Origin: Ursus arctos
Taxonomy: Eukaryota; Chordata; Mammalia; Carnivora; Ursidae
Assembly: GCF_023065955.2 (NCBI RefSeq)
Contig: NW_026622985.1
Location: 77,427,931-77,491,930 of the forward strand
Reading direction: 5' to 3'
DNA: 64,000 nucleotides
Below, piece by piece: positions 11,789 through 23,885 of this stretch. Each line of letters opens with the position of its first letter. The stretch's first letter is position 1. The position numbers and the translations under genes are program-made. The notes below the pieces were generated by a model. It saw only the letters and a program-made list of their open reading frames with translations, ran no database searches and was not told where the DNA came from.

Positions 11789-12440
11789 AAAATATTTTAT
11801 AACACGTTTCACCTAAGAAGATATATGAATGGTTAAACAAACACATGTAAAGTTGTTCAGTGTAGTTAATATTCATTTTGTCATTTTGCCCTAAAAGTCT
11901 CCAGTGTAATGCAAATGAAATACTACTAGACATCCACCGAAATAGTTATCAGCAAAAAGTCTGATGTTACCAAGTGTTGGCAAAAACATAGAGAAAATTG
12001 AACCTTTATATGATCTTGGTGGGAAGGTAAAATGGTACAGATTCTTTGGAAAAGCTTTTGGCAATTTCTTAAAAAGTTAGTAATTTTAATTCCATTCTTA
12101 AGTGTGTAAGATATCAGAACAGGTCTACACAAAGTCTTGTATACAAATGCTCATAACAATATTATTCTGAATAGCTAAGAACTGTAAACAATCTAAAAAT
12201 CTATCAACTATTGACTAGATAAACAAAATGTGGTATATCTATAAAATGAAATTCAGTTATGCAGTAGAAAGAACAAATTGTTGATACATATTACAACATG
12301 AATGGACTGCAGAAATTTTATGCTAAATGAAAGAAGTCAGGCACGAAAGACTATATCCTCTATGGTTCCATTTGCATAAAATTTCCAGAAAAAGTGATTC
12401 CATAGAGATAAAAGTAGATATGTGCCTGAAGCTGAGGCAG

Positions 12441-13589
12441 AAATCGAGATTCCTGCAAATGAATGCAAAGAAGCTTTTTGAGTGATTGCTCCACAGTCAG
12501 ACAGTATTATGGCAATAGTTTTAACTATAAATTTCGTTTAAAATATTGTGCATTTAAAATGGGCTTATGTTACAGTATCTGAGCTATAGTAAAAAAAAAA
12601 AAACATTAAAATAACTAACATTCTTCTCAATAGTCTTCAGAAAATCAATACTTGAGTCTTTTAAGGAGGTCACTGATACTAAGATTAGTTAGAATTTTCA
12701 GACTCTCATTTCATGTTGCATGTTACATTTATGTAAAATTGGCTTGTGCTACTTAAAAAAAAGTTTGGAAACTAAAATAATTATTTTTTTTTTAGTTTAT
12801 GTTTTAAAAACTATTAATACTTATGTATGGTTGAGTGATGTATTTTTGATAAATGGAAATATTATTGTTTTTGAAAAGAGAAGAAGTAAATCATTTGGAA
12901 AACCTTCCAAAAAGGATCTTCTATGTCTGTGACTTGACTAACACTTAAAATTAGGTTTTTGTTTTTAGTAGATTAAATCAGCAAAACAAACTGTTTCCTT
13001 CAAGTCATAGAAAATAACAAATTTATATAAATTATAGGTATATTTATTTATAAAACTAATGCAACTAGTATTTTCCTAGGATTCTCCAAGTTGAGAGTGT
13101 ATGTATGAATTGGTCTTAATTATCCCATTGCAGAAACATCAGATCATTAAGTTTTCCCTTCAGGACTTTAATGACAGGTAGTCTCACTTGTGCTTACGAA
13201 TGACATCCTCTAGCATACCCTGTAGCTTCCTCCCCTGCTTCTCCCTGTGATGGCCAGACAGGTCCTTAGCTATGATACTGCATAACCTGCCCTCCTTCCA
13301 TGAGCTCCTCGACTGAGAGTTATGCTGTTGTTTTACACAGTTCTTAAAATCAACCGTGAGTTGCTATTATGAAATATTCTGATCTACTTTTCATCAGTGG
13401 CTATGCTGAAATAGAGAACTACCTTATTTATCCGTTCATTTTACCCATTTTTTACTAGGCCATAAAGCGTGCCTTCCTTCCTTCCTTGCTTGTTTTTTCA
13501 GATAGTCACTATTAGAATAGTCAGCCCCAGTTTTCAAAGATAGCAGGCCAAACAAATGAGCTAGAACCCAACATTCTCAGTATCATACC
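12441..13589. other. Unique AT-rich DNA
   Basis: No gene or named repeat is seen. A poly(A) run lies at 12591-12603 and a short CCTT run near 13471-13486. Confidence 0.45.
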
Positions 13590-14010
13590 TCCCCTTCGTC
13601 AGTTTTTTTTTTTCCTGAGTAACAAACTACCCATAATGCTAGAGACTTACAAGTTTTTTGTTTTTTTTTTAATGTTTATTTTTGTTGCTTATGGATCCCC
13701 AGGTTAGGTAGAGTGATTGCTTCTTTAGGCTCTCAGTTTTGTTCAGGTCGGCTTCATGTGTCTTCATGATTCTGGGTCCAGTGGTTACTATCGAATATAC
13801 TTCTCACTAATGATCATAAGAGATCAGGAGAGAAAAGTAAATCAAGAAAGCATTTAAAAAATCTCTCTCTACATCATATAAACTGGCTAAATCCAACTCA
13901 ACAGGGTGGGACTATGTTTTCCATCCAGGTAGGGAGACATTGCAAATTTCCATGACTGAAAAGCATGGCTGTATTGTAGGCAGTAATAATTGGAACAGCA
14001 ATCCAGTGTA
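13590..14010 (-). mobile_element. Ancient LTR-like relic, antisense (MaLR type)
   Basis: The plus strand starts with 'GAGTAACAAACTACCCATAATG...GAGACTTA', the reverse complement of the 3' end of old mammalian MaLR-type LTRs, and continues through weakly matching internal text. A T-run is inserted near 13657-13670. Edges and subfamily are uncertain. Confidence 0.4.
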
Positions 14011-14124
14011 TCACACATCCCTTCAGCGGGAATCTGTTAGCTCAGGACCAAGTGTGTATATCTCGACCTTCTTCCCTCTCTTCTCTACAGAAATTTCTAC
14101 CTATAAAAATACTCCCTGTCAGTC

Positions 14125-14510
14125 CTATTCCATCAGTTAGCTTTTGCTGCTTTATGTTTTATATGTAACCACAGATGTCTCAATACCATGCGACAATAAA
14201 CATGTATTTCTTACATATTTGCGCTTGGCTGGGACAGCTCTGCTTCCAGCTCTCTTCATTCTTGAACAGCTAGGTGGCTCTCTTCATTCTTGAACCAAGG
14301 GGGAGTGTCTATCCTCAATATATTTTTCTAATGGCAAAAGCAGTTGGACAAGAAGGCAACCAAACTGCATAAGCAATACCAGCCTCAGCCCATGTTACAT
14401 TGCTAACTTCTAATTGGTCAAAGCATCACCTAGCCAGACCTAGAGTGAAGGGAAGAGTACACCTGATGCCCCATAAAGCCACAGTTGGCTGCCTTAGTCA
14501 CAATTAGTCA
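14125..14510 (-). mobile_element. Second ancient LTR-like relic, antisense, with 30-bp tandem duplication
   Basis: It opens with 'CCATCAGTTAGCTTTTGCTGC' and later has 'CTAACTTCTAATTGGTCAAAG', both typical of reversed MaLR-type LTRs. CTCTCTTCATTCTTGAAC occurs at 14250-14267 and again at 14280-14297, a 30-base-period tandem duplication. Confidence 0.4.
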
Positions 14511-15644
14511 TTTCCTTCCCTGAGGCTGTGTCACTTACTTTTGATTTAGTGTGCTGTAGTTTTATTTAAAAACATTGAAATTTCTGGACCTCTATATCCC
14601 CACTTAATTTCCCTTAAATTGGCCAGTTCTGTTTTGTGCTCATCTTCCTTTTGTTTTAACTCTCATGGTAGCTAGCTCGTGCTTTCAAATCTTTGCATCC
14701 AAACTTTCTTGCACCAGTGTAGCAAGTTTATTAGGTACATTGTCTGGAGTGCAGTTTGACCCAATGTTTTGCCAGTACAGAATAGAGGTTATCATTTTTG
14801 CAGCCTCAGGTAAAAGTGGGTTCTTTTTTGTTTTTTTTGTTTGTTTGTTTGTTTGGGGTTTTGTTTTGTTTTGTTTTTGCCAAAATTCAATACACTTACT
14901 TTAGGTTTTTTGTCATGACACCACCCCTGTCCACACACTAAAATCACTATAGGTCAAGGTTTGGTCACAAAAACTCTACATATTCTGAATTAAAAGAAAG
15001 CTTAATACAAAATTAAGTTGAAAAAGCACTGAGGTCACAGAGTTTGCAGCATGGGTCTGAGGATTTGACACTGAAGCAGTTGGAAGGTGGTTCTCACAAG
15101 CTAACCAGGCCGTCGCCATGCCTCTCTGTCTACCTACAAGCCTTGCTGCAACCTCTTCTAGAGAACCATGGTTTCTGCTTTTCATCTGCCTTCCAAATCT
15201 TACATGAATTCCTCTTTTGGGCAAAAAAACCCCCAGAAAAATAGAGAATTCTGGGAAACATAATAATCGGCCTTACAATATGGGGGAACTGAGTTGACAA
15301 CAGAAAATCCAGCACGGTCATGTTTTCACAAATGGATACGCGTGGATCTGCGAGATTTAAATGTTGAGTTTCTCACTCTGAGATCCCCAGGCACTCTAAA
15401 TTAAATCAAAATGCTTATGCATGTACACCAAGGATTTAGGACATCAACCTGGAGTGAAATGGACTAAGGAAGAAATTATGGGACAAACATATACACATTT
15501 TAAAACAACTCTTTTCTCTGTTGAGCAGAGTTTGACTGAAGCCATTACCCAATATGGGTATATGAGTCCAGTCTTTTAATAACAGTGAAAAAAATCAAAC
15601 ATCACTGCCAATCTACCAAAAATACCTTTGAATGGGTTTATTTA
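14511..15644. other. Unassigned DNA with (GTTT)n patch
   Basis: No gene is recognised. 14820-14880 is a GTTT/TTTTG-rich low-complexity patch. The segment at about 15000-15320 reads like decayed LTR-retrotransposon interior, but I cannot assign it. Confidence 0.4.
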
Positions 15645-15664
15645 AGCCTGGAGAGATAGTTCCC

Positions 15665-15843
15665 TTTTTTCTATTTTTTAGAGAGAGAGGGTGGGGAGGG
15701 GCAGAGGGAGAGAAAGAATCTTAAGCAGGCTCCACGCCCAGCACAGAGCCCAAGGCAGGGCTCCATCTCACAATCCTGAGATCATGACCTAAGCGAAATC
15801 AAGAGTAGGATGCTTAACCAGCTGAGCAAACCAAGGCACACCC
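15665..15843 (-). mobile_element. Older CAN-SINE, minus strand
   Basis: The reverse complement carries the SINE head (GAGCAAACCAAGGCACAC equivalent) and a GA-rich body. It has more changes than the other copies. An imperfect target-site duplication is visible: AGCCTGGAGAGATAGTTCCC (15645-15664) against AGCCTGGAGATACTCCC (15844-15860), with a small indel. Confidence 0.88.
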
Positions 15844-15860
15844 AGCCTGGAGATACTCCC

Positions 15861-16309
15861 TGATGGGAAGTTTGATCATAGGTTTTATGTTTACTTTGAT
15901 TGGACAATTTTAAATGATCTTCCAAGTCACTTTGATTTGTAATGTTCTATACTCCACAGAATTTAATAAAACTTTCTTTGGCTTTAGAGCTAGTTGAACA
16001 TATCATTTAGACTACTGATTAAATATTCAAATATTTAATCAAATAGATTTGTTATTAACCTGAAGTTTTAATCCGGATCACATAAATAATGTCACATTCA
16101 TTCAAGAATTTTTTAGAAAAATTATTTATCCATCAAATGGAATTTATAAAATTTTAAAAATATTGGTCATAAAAATTGGAGAAAGGTGTCAGGGAGTACT
16201 TACAATAAAATTCTAGATGCTCAAGTGTTTGGATACCTTTGTATATGTGATTGCTTACATGACTTGTAAATATTTGAAAGTCATACAGTGAAAACAACAT
16301 GTTTTTTAC
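15861..16309. other. Unique AT-rich DNA
   Basis: I see nothing that I can name. Confidence 0.5.
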
Positions 16310-16480
16310 CAACTGGAGGTAAATGGCAGCTCCACCACATAATTGATGCTTGATTTTAGGCAAAATACAAACTTTTCTAAACTCTAGTATTCTTATATTA
16401 TAGGAAGACTGTAATAATACAGAAAGTTGTTTTCTGAATGAAATCATTTAATTCATGTTAAAGCCCTTTCAAATTGTACA
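16310..16480 (+). mobile_element. MIR relic, plus strand
   Basis: The order of weak MIR phrases is preserved: 'GCAGCTCCACCACATAATTG', 'GGCAAAATACAAACTTTTCTAAACTCTAG', 'TATAGGAAGACTGTAATAATAC', 'GAAATCATTTAATTCATGTTAAAGCCC'. A 97-codon minus-strand open frame over it is a by-product of the repeat. Confidence 0.55.
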
Positions 16481-16554
16481 CAAATACTTATATAATTTTA
16501 GCTCTATTTGTGTATCTATGCAAGATGAACAATAAAGAATACCTAATTTTAAAA

Positions 16555-16830
16555 TGTCCATAGTAATACTCAATAATAATTATCATTTATTATATACTTA
16601 CTTTGGGCCAAACACTGAGCAAAGACTTTAAAATTATTATCTTTAATCCTCATCATGTCCCTATAAGGTAATCTTTACACATTTTACAGTTGAAGAAACA
16701 AAGCCATTTTACTATTTTTTTGAAACAGAGCTAATTTTAGAGTTTTATTTCACAATTTGCCAGTTTCATGTGTCTGCTTTTTACCATTATGTCAGCTTTT
16801 CCAATGTCTAGTCTTGGAATAAATGGGTAA
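16555..16830 (-). mobile_element. MIR relic, minus strand
   Basis: It reads as reversed MIR: 'CATTTATTATATACTTACTTTGGGCCAAACACTGAGC', then 'ATCTTTAATCCTCATCATGTCCCTATAAGGTA', then 'ACATTTTACAGTTGAAGAAAC'. Together with the plus-strand MIR just upstream it forms a head-to-head pair. Confidence 0.75.
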
Positions 16831-16881
16831 ATAGAGTTTTAAAACACTCTAACCTGTAATTTTTTAAGAAGTAATGCACAA

Positions 16882-17082
16882 GGAGGACCTGGGTGGCTCA
16901 GTCAGTTGACTGTCTGCCTTTGGCTCAGGTCATGATCCTGGGGACCTGGGGTTGAACCCCTCCTAGGGCCCTCTGCTCAGCAGGGAGCCTGCTTCTTCCT
17001 CTCCATCTGCCTTCCCTCACCCTGTGCTTGTTCTCTCTCTTTCTGTCTCTCAAATAAATGAATAAAATCTTAAAAAAAAAAA
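16882..17082 (+). mobile_element. CAN-SINE, plus strand
   Basis: It has the head (GACCTGGGTGGCTCAGTCAG), a diverged B-box region, a CT-rich body and an A-rich tail. Weak flanking repeats (AAGTAATGCACAA at 16869-16881 and AAGTAACCCGCAA at 17083-17095) suggest an older insertion. Confidence 0.93.
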
Positions 17083-17095
17083 AAGTAACCCGCAA

Positions 17096-18589
17096 ACTGC
17101 ATAGTATGTTAAAGTTTCTGAGATGTATTGTAATACATATTCTTCTTTAAGTGTGTTTGAACCTGATATTCCCAAATGAATTGATTAAATTATACTCCTA
17201 CTGTGTTCACTTCTGCTTGTCACTTCTGTGTGCATGGGTACATGGGTATGTATATACATGTGTGTTACTGCAGGGGCAAGCATCTAGGTCATACTGTATT
17301 CAAACTTCATGGTTTGATGGTCTACTTATAAAATTCAGATATTTGGGTGTTCAAGTTATTTGCTTCTAACCTCGTATCTTCCTTGGTATTTGCGTGTGGC
17401 TTTAATCACTGCACAGTATTCCCCAACTTTGCATTTGGAGATCATTTCTATGAGACTGTAACTAAAAAAGCACTTCCTTTAAGAAAGATACTTTAGATTT
17501 GTCAAGAAATCATGTAATATCTATGTTTTTCTCCACGAAGTAGAACTTTTTGATGAGCCAGTTTTGATACTTGATGTTTTTGATGCAGTTGCTTCATTTT
17601 AGTGCTGGTAGTTTTGCACTGAAACGTCACTGTTTCATCTATCTTTTGGGCTTCTGACCTTTGACAGTAATGCTTTTTAAGTAATATTCTTGCTGTGGTT
17701 GGATGGGGGGACGGTGGCATATTTGGAGGATTGCAGATGGAAAATAATCCATAGGGCTTGATCAAAGCTGATAGGTAGAGATTGACATGCGACTTCAAAA
17801 GATGTAATAAAGTTGTTTTGGGCAACATTAGAACACTGAAGGGATTTAAGACTTTCACATCTTTATTACATAAAAAAAGAAAGTAGTTTGATCCTACTGT
17901 TGTGTCTTTTACTCCACCAATACCACTCTCCTTAAGAAATCATTACACATTAATAGTCTTGCTATCTGACAGTACATTTAAATATCCTTTTGGAAAATTT
18001 CTTGGTTTTTCTTTCATTATACTTCCTCTATATAAGTTTCAAAACCTATTTGAAAATTTCATGATAAATATAATTACATTATATTAATAAATTATTTCAG
18101 GAAGAACCAATATTTTTCTAATATGGAATATTACCGTTCTAATTTTATATTTATATACCTCTCATATTTGGTGTACTTTATGTCATATCTAATGAATTTT
18201 TTTAGGGTTTAAACTTAGTATTATCACAATTATGAACACGTCTGGTGTAAATGAGATCTATTGCATGTTGAAGATTATGTTTATTCACTTGGCAGTACTT
18301 ATATTGCTGCTTTTTTATTTCATTTAACGCTTCAGGATTTTTTACATGGGCAGTCATATCTTATGCAAATGATTACATGTTTTGCTTTTTTTCTTCCTCC
18401 CCATTATTTATATCTTTATTTCTTTTTTATTTCTTATTACTTAACTACCTTATAGTGCAATATTGAATAATAATAGTGGTAAGAATTTATGACTTATAGT
18501 TGACTTGATGGGTAATGTAATGTATCTAACATTTAATTACTAATTGCAATGGAATTCTGGTAATTTTTCTTTATCAAGTTGTGTATGTG
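17096..18589. other. Unique AT-rich DNA
   Basis: I see no gene or named repeat. A 118-codon minus-strand frame at 17502-17858 has no recognisable family, no good splice context and no codon-usage signal visible by eye, so I do not call it. Confidence 0.45.
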
Positions 18590-18642
18590 TGCATGCATGT
18601 GTGTACACACACATGTGTGTGTGCATGCATGTGTATGTGTCT
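18590..18642. repeat. TG/CATG alternating purine-pyrimidine repeat
   Basis: TGTGTATG, GCATGCATG and ACACACACATGTGTGTGTGC units form an interrupted, nearly self-complementary alternating tract, capable in principle of hairpin or Z-form DNA. Confidence 0.85.
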
Positions 18643-18777
18643 GCTCATTAATTTCTGCCATTCCTGTCTTTTTAGGAGTTTGTTATCAGTTGTAAAGGAC
18701 ATCATTATATTTCTTCTGTCGATACTAGCTAGTCAGATTTTTATTTCTTCTTGATTTTAATTTAAAATGTAATGGCA

Positions 18778-18981
18778 GGGGCGCCTGGGTGGCACAGCGG
18801 TTAAGTGTCTGCCTTCGGCTCAGGGCGTGATCCCGGCGATCTGGGATCGAGCCCCACATCAGGCTCCTCCGCTATGAGCCTGCTTCTTCCTCTCCTACTC
18901 CCCCTGCTTGTGTTCCCTCTCTCGCTGGCTGTCTCTATCTCTGTCGAATAAATAAATAAAATCTTTAAAAAATAAAAAAAT
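18778..18981 (+). mobile_element. CAN-SINE, plus strand, young-looking
   Basis: It is close to the apparent consensus, with a complete head, body and A-rich tail. The target-site duplication AAAATGTAATGGCA is exact at 18764-18777 and 18982-18995. It faces a minus-strand SINE about 350 bases downstream. Confidence 0.97.
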
Positions 18982-19332
18982 AAAATGTAATGGCAAAGCC
19001 ATTTACTATATGTAGTTTTTGAAATTACTGCAAAGAAAAGTAGAATTACTTTAGAATTGTTTTATTCTATGTAGGGATAAACTGTTTCTAATATTGTTGT
19101 GTCTTTTCATTTCTTGTTCAGATTTGCCACAGAGTCTGTTTTATTAACCTTTTAAAGGAATCCCTTTTAAATTTAATCTATTGAATTTAGTATAATAAAA
19201 TGCTATTGTTTTGTTTCACATACTTTTTATTTTATTATTATTAAAGATTTTATTTTAGTGTGCTATTTTTTTCTCTTTTTCTGAAATGGATCATATATTC
19301 ATTTACCTCCATTATTTCTTATTTTTGTTTTT

Positions 19333-19508
19333 TTTTTTAAAGATTTATTTATTTTAGAGAGAGAGAGAGAGCAGAGAGACAGAGGGAGAGAAGGAGACGG
19401 CCCGCTGGGTGTGGAGCCCCGTGTGGGCTCCATCTCACAAGCCTGAGACCATGACCTGAGCGAAACCAAGAGTCGGGTGGTTAACCAACTGAGCCACCCC
19501 GTGCCCCA
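19333..19508 (-). mobile_element. CAN-SINE, minus strand
   Basis: It contains reversed head TTAACCAACTGAGCCACC, a GA-rich reversed body and a T-rich reversed tail. The body is of the older CAN-SINE type (CATGACCTGAGCGAAACC). Clear target-site duplications are not seen. Confidence 0.92.
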
Positions 19509-19534
19509 AATATCTATTTTCTAATAAGTTTATT

Positions 19535-19965
19535 TATAGCAGACAGTTTTGCTTTGAACTTCTCTGAGCTTTAAACTTAATGACTTAAAACAATCATTTA
19601 TTTTAGCCATGTTTTTGTTGGTCAGAAATTTAGTAAGCACTCAGCTGAAGGATCACTTCCAAAATAGCTTCTATACTCATATGACGGGCAACTTAGTGTC
19701 TCTCTTCCCATGTGGCATCTGATCCCCAGGTTTTTGTGGTTTTCCCATAATGGTAGTCTTAGGTAGTGAGTCTTCTGTGGAGCTTGGCCTCCCTAGCAGG
19801 AAATGTTCCAGGTGATATCAAGTAGAAGAAGCAAACTGACATGGCTTCATTTCTGAGGTATTCTGTTGGTTAACACAATCAGATTTGTAAGCTCTGCTTC
19901 TTGTTGGGAAATGTCAGAGTGTTGTGGCTTTCTTTATTTCACCACATCCACTTCAGCTCTGTATT
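19535..19965 (-). mobile_element. Ancient LTR-like relic, antisense (MaLR type)
   Basis: 'GACTTAAAACAATCATTTATTTTAG', 'GTTGGTCAGAAATTTAGTAAGCACTCAGCTGAAGGATC' and 'CCATGTGGCATCTG' occur in the order expected for a reversed MaLR-type LTR. It has no open frame of note. Confidence 0.45.
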
Positions 19966-20050
19966 CTAGCCCTTTATAGTATATTCTAAATAATTTATCA
20001 CTTAAGGTCTCTTGTTCTCTAACAAGTTATTTAGAACAGAGTTAGACTTG

Positions 20051-20356
20051 TCTTTTCTCCCTCCCTTCCTTCCTCCCTCCCTTTTCCTTCCTCCCTCCCT
20101 TTTCCTTCCTTCCTTCCTTCCTTCCTTCCTTCCTTCCTTCCTTCCTTCCTTCTTTCCTTCCTTCCTTCTTTCCTTCCCCCCTCCCTCCCTCTCTTCTTTC
20201 CTTCCCTTTCCCTTCCTCCCTCCCTCCCTCCCTCCTTCCTTCCCTTCCCTTCTCTTTCCCTCCCTCCTTCCTTCCTTCCTTCCTTCCTTCCTTCCTTCCT
20301 TCCTTCTTTCTTTTCTTTTCTTTTCTTTTCTTTTCTTTTCTTCCCTTCTTTCTTTC
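20051..20356. repeat. 306-base pure polypyrimidine tract, (TTCC)n/(TTTTC)n
   Basis: Every base from 20051 to 20356 is C or T on the plus strand. Blocks of TTCC, CCCT and TTTTC alternate. Apparent 100-166 codon frames on both strands are repeat artefacts. Mirror-symmetric sub-blocks could adopt triplex (H-DNA) structure. Confidence 0.97.
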
Positions 20357-20415
20357 ATAAATGTTCACTCAAGTAGTGGCTTTTGGCTTTTAAGCTATCA
20401 TATAAAATATTTTCA

Positions 20416-20535
20416 GGGCACGTTGCTGGTTCAGTTGGTAGAGTATGCAACTCTTGATCTCTGGGTCATGAGTTTAAGCCTCATGTTGGGCATAGATTTA
20501 CTTAAAAATTAAAAAAAAATCTTAAAAATTAAAAA
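20416..20535 (+). mobile_element. Short, old CAN-SINE variant, plus strand
   Basis: It has a tRNA-like head (TTCAGTTGGTAGAGTATGCAACTCTTGATCTC) and 'GTTTAAGCCTCATGTTGGGCATAGATTTACTTAAAA', ending in A-rich sequence. It lacks the CT-rich body of the other copies and is about 110 bases, typical of an older sub-type. Confidence 0.85.
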
Positions 20536-23500
20536 AATTTCTCTAGTCTTAATTTCTGTTGGACAAAATATGGCCAGCATAAATGTTGATTTTTTTAAGT
20601 TTATTGAGATTTTCTTTGTGACCTAATATTTGTGATACATATTTTTTAATACCTCTGAAGGAACTTGGTTTATTGAACTATTCAAATTAATTACCCTGTG
20701 ATTTATTTACTTCCCCCTATTTTGGATATGTATTTTAAATTCTTCAAATTATGATGTGAGATATATCTGATTCAGTTTGTATTTGTTACAGTTCATGCCT
20801 TAAATGTACTGAAGTTATTAGGTTTATAAAGATGATTGATATTTAATTTATTTATAACTTTACAACTTTTATTATAAAGCAGTATTGTTCTTATGTAATA
20901 CATGATTAGTGTATTTTATCTAATAATAATACTAACATCTATGCACCACATCATTCTTTTCTTACATGCTCTTTATAGATGTAATTGTTGTGTTTTCTAT
21001 AAAGAATTCTGAATCACTCAAGTTGAACCCCATTTAAGGGTTAACTATGTATTCCCCTAATGTGAGAAAATAAAATCCATATTTTGAAGGGAACAGAAGC
21101 TTTTTAACTTAAATAGCTAAATTTGCTTGCTTCAGTAATTTTTTTTAATATCCTTTGAATTTGTGGAAGTCAGTTCTGGTGCCCCTGAAGTAATCACACA
21201 AGGGAAGTCTCATCTGTTGGTAGTCAGCCACAATTCAGGGAGAGGCTTGTGTAATCTTGTTTTAGGATGGCAGAGTTTCCACATAGCAAATTTCAGAAAA
21301 TGTCCCAAAAGGCAGCTTAGCAATAGCCACCAGCCACAAGTCTATACAACAGTCAGCAAAGAAAGTACAAACTGTCACACAGAATTGCTTTCAAAAAGCT
21401 CTTTACTTATTTGATAGAGAGACTTGGAATGCTTTGTTCTGTTTTGTTTCTTCAGAGCAAACCCTTTTTTTTCTTAGCTTTTGTTGTTGTCATGATAAAT
21501 GCCGTGGGTAAATTCCTTTCTCAGTACCCTTTGAGGTAGTTTAATTTCAGGGAATACTTAATCGAATTGTATTTGATTATTGTGAGAATAATTATCTGGT
21601 TCAGTATGATCATATAATTCTAAAATCAGGTATCAATATATGTGGTTATGCATTTTCAGCTTATAACCTCTTTAATCTACATCCTTTAAATGTAAACATT
21701 AAGTGAAATAGTAACTCAGATAAAACAGCCCTAGAAATCATCAGATAACCAAATTAACTGAGTTTCTGACTTTTTGAGACAAAAATTTAAATAAATAGTA
21801 ATTTTAATTTTCTCCCATGTAATTCTATAAATATGTGATTATCCTACATATGATAATATATTTAATATAATTTATTTTATAAAACACATTGACAACATTC
21901 AACTTCAAGTTTAGATTTTCCAGTTGATGTTTAATACACTTGGTGGACAAATGTAGAATATGGAATGGAACTATTTTACATCACCTGGTGATGGACAGTT
22001 CCTATATTTATATTAAATAATAACAGTGTTACACATTATGTTTATATCATATATAAGCATACATATCTATCAGTATGTATGCTTTTATTATGTAATTTTC
22101 TGGTTTTAGAATCTCTGCTCTCTCCATGATGTGTTGTATTAATCACAAACTTTATGGTGAGCTTCTACTGTAGAGTAGAATTCTAGAGTAAAATATTTTA
22201 GTCATAATAAATAGATTAATTCTTAAATGCTATTTGAATGTCAGTGGGTTTTATAACATACCTCTGTAATGTGGCTGTGGTGTCAAAACATACATCATTG
22301 CCTATTCTTCCACTGCCCTGAGTACTCTAAGATGTTAGGCTTTTGGTTAATTTCATAATTTTCTGACCTCAAATATGGGTATTAACCATTAATTTCCATA
22401 CTTCATGTAGTTGAGAAAAATAGTATTTTCATTCATTGGAAATTGTTTAAGTACTATGTTATCAGATGAAGAAATTTGTTGGAACAGTTGGTAAATGACA
22501 TCTGTAATTCTCTCAGGATCATGTGGGTTCAGTGAAGGGTAGAATCAATAGTGTGAGTGTTGGATGGATGGGAAGGAAGAATAAATCAACAGTAGAGTTG
22601 GAAATGACACAAAATAAGTGTCCAGCTTAAGAATATATCAAACACAGTTATCCAGTTTGGAATCCAGAAAAATAGTATCTTTCTTTGAATATCGATGATA
22701 TGCTACCAAATACAGTAACAGGTCTCAGCACATCTCAGGATTCTGGTCCTTGCAGTAATGAAGCAATAACATTTTCTCAAGGTGCATGCTCGTGTCTTTA
22801 GCTGAATGCCATAGATAGATAGTAGATTGCTACACTTTCAGAGAAATCTATTGCATTGGCCGCTTATGTTTTTTAATACCTCAGTCTTGAATTTGCCATA
22901 GCATTTTAATGGTACAAAATGAGAACATTTAAAGATACGGGTTTGGAAGCATGTAGAATGTGTATGTAAGGAGAGAGAGATGGCACTGTGAAAACAGTTT
23001 AAAGTAGGGAGGTACTCAGGGGATGCTGTAGGGTTTTGTATGATATGACTGAGCAGTCACCAGGCAGCTTGGAAGCTATCACCATGAATACCTTGATTTA
23101 AGTACTAATGAAATCACGTTGTTTTAAATTCAGTCTGGGATTCAAAATGTGAAAAGAAAATCCCTGTGTGCAGTTTAAAAAATTACTGAAATGGATTTTG
23201 AGAGAATCCTATCCTGTGGTTTTTGAGGAATCATAAATCATTCTCAGTTCTCTTCTCAGTTCTCTCATGGTTTTGATGTGATTTGTCCCTTATAAATCAC
23301 TGTAGGCCCTGAACCTTCATTCATGGGGTTAAAAGGTCATACATTCAACAGTGACTCAGTGGTTTGTTTAAGATCAGGTTTCACCCACTGAGTGCCAGAG
23401 TCTAGCACTTTCCTCTCCCCTGCTGCTCCCTAAATATTCAACCAGGTGCACCAATGCTAAACACAGGAGTTATTTCACAGTCTGAAATTGGAGAAAAATC

Positions 23501-23868
23501 ATATGCTTCAGCTTGCAAAATTTTAAAAGCTTAGAAGAGAAAGAAGAAATATATAAAAAGCATGTGGGGTTAAGAGAGGGTTTCTTTTTTTTATTCTATA
23601 ATTTTTTATTATGTTAAAGAAAGGGTTTCTAAAGCAGACTACTTTTGCTGTCACTGTTTTCAACATATAAATTATTACATTAAAATGGATTTTCCATAAA
23701 AATCTGTGTTCGGTATACCACTTAATGTTTTATAAATAGTATTCCCTGGTAAGAACATTTTTTTAATGAATTAAATTTCTTAAAATGCTTAAAATGTTTA
23801 CTATGGGAAATTAAAGTATATACAAAAACAGAAAAGCGAAGTAATCTCTCATGTAGCCATCACTAATT
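20536..23868. other. 3.3 kb of unique AT-rich DNA
   Basis: I recognise no gene, RNA gene or named repeat in this stretch. It is the longest repeat-poor interval in the left half. Confidence 0.5.
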
Positions 23869-23885
23869 TAAACAATTATTGTGCA

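Larger units (their letters stand above)
10916..12440 (+). mobile_element. Old LINE-1 (L1M) ORF2 3' part, plus strand, split by two SINEs
   Basis: Decayed ORF2 C-terminal sequence is recognisable in order: 'AAAAAGTTTGGACCTCATTAAA', 'GACTGGGAGAAATATTTGCAAA', 'GAGAAAATTGAACCTTTATAT', 'GATAAACAAAATGTGGTATAT', 'TATGGTTCCATTTGCATAAAATT'. Many stops and indels show it is dead. A plus-strand SINE (11129-11301) and a minus-strand SINE (11554-11788) inserted later, each with perfect 12-base duplications of L1 sequence. Confidence 0.8.

Noticed and set aside
17502..17858. 118-codon minus-strand open frame
   Set aside because: No recognisable domain or splice sites, and no supporting neighbour exon; I could not distinguish it from chance.
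20002..20512. Open frames of 100-166 codons on both strands rich in Ser/Leu/Phe/Pro or Arg/Lys/Glu/Gly
   Set aside because: They are translations of the pure TTCC/TTTTC tract; any frame of such a repeat stays open.
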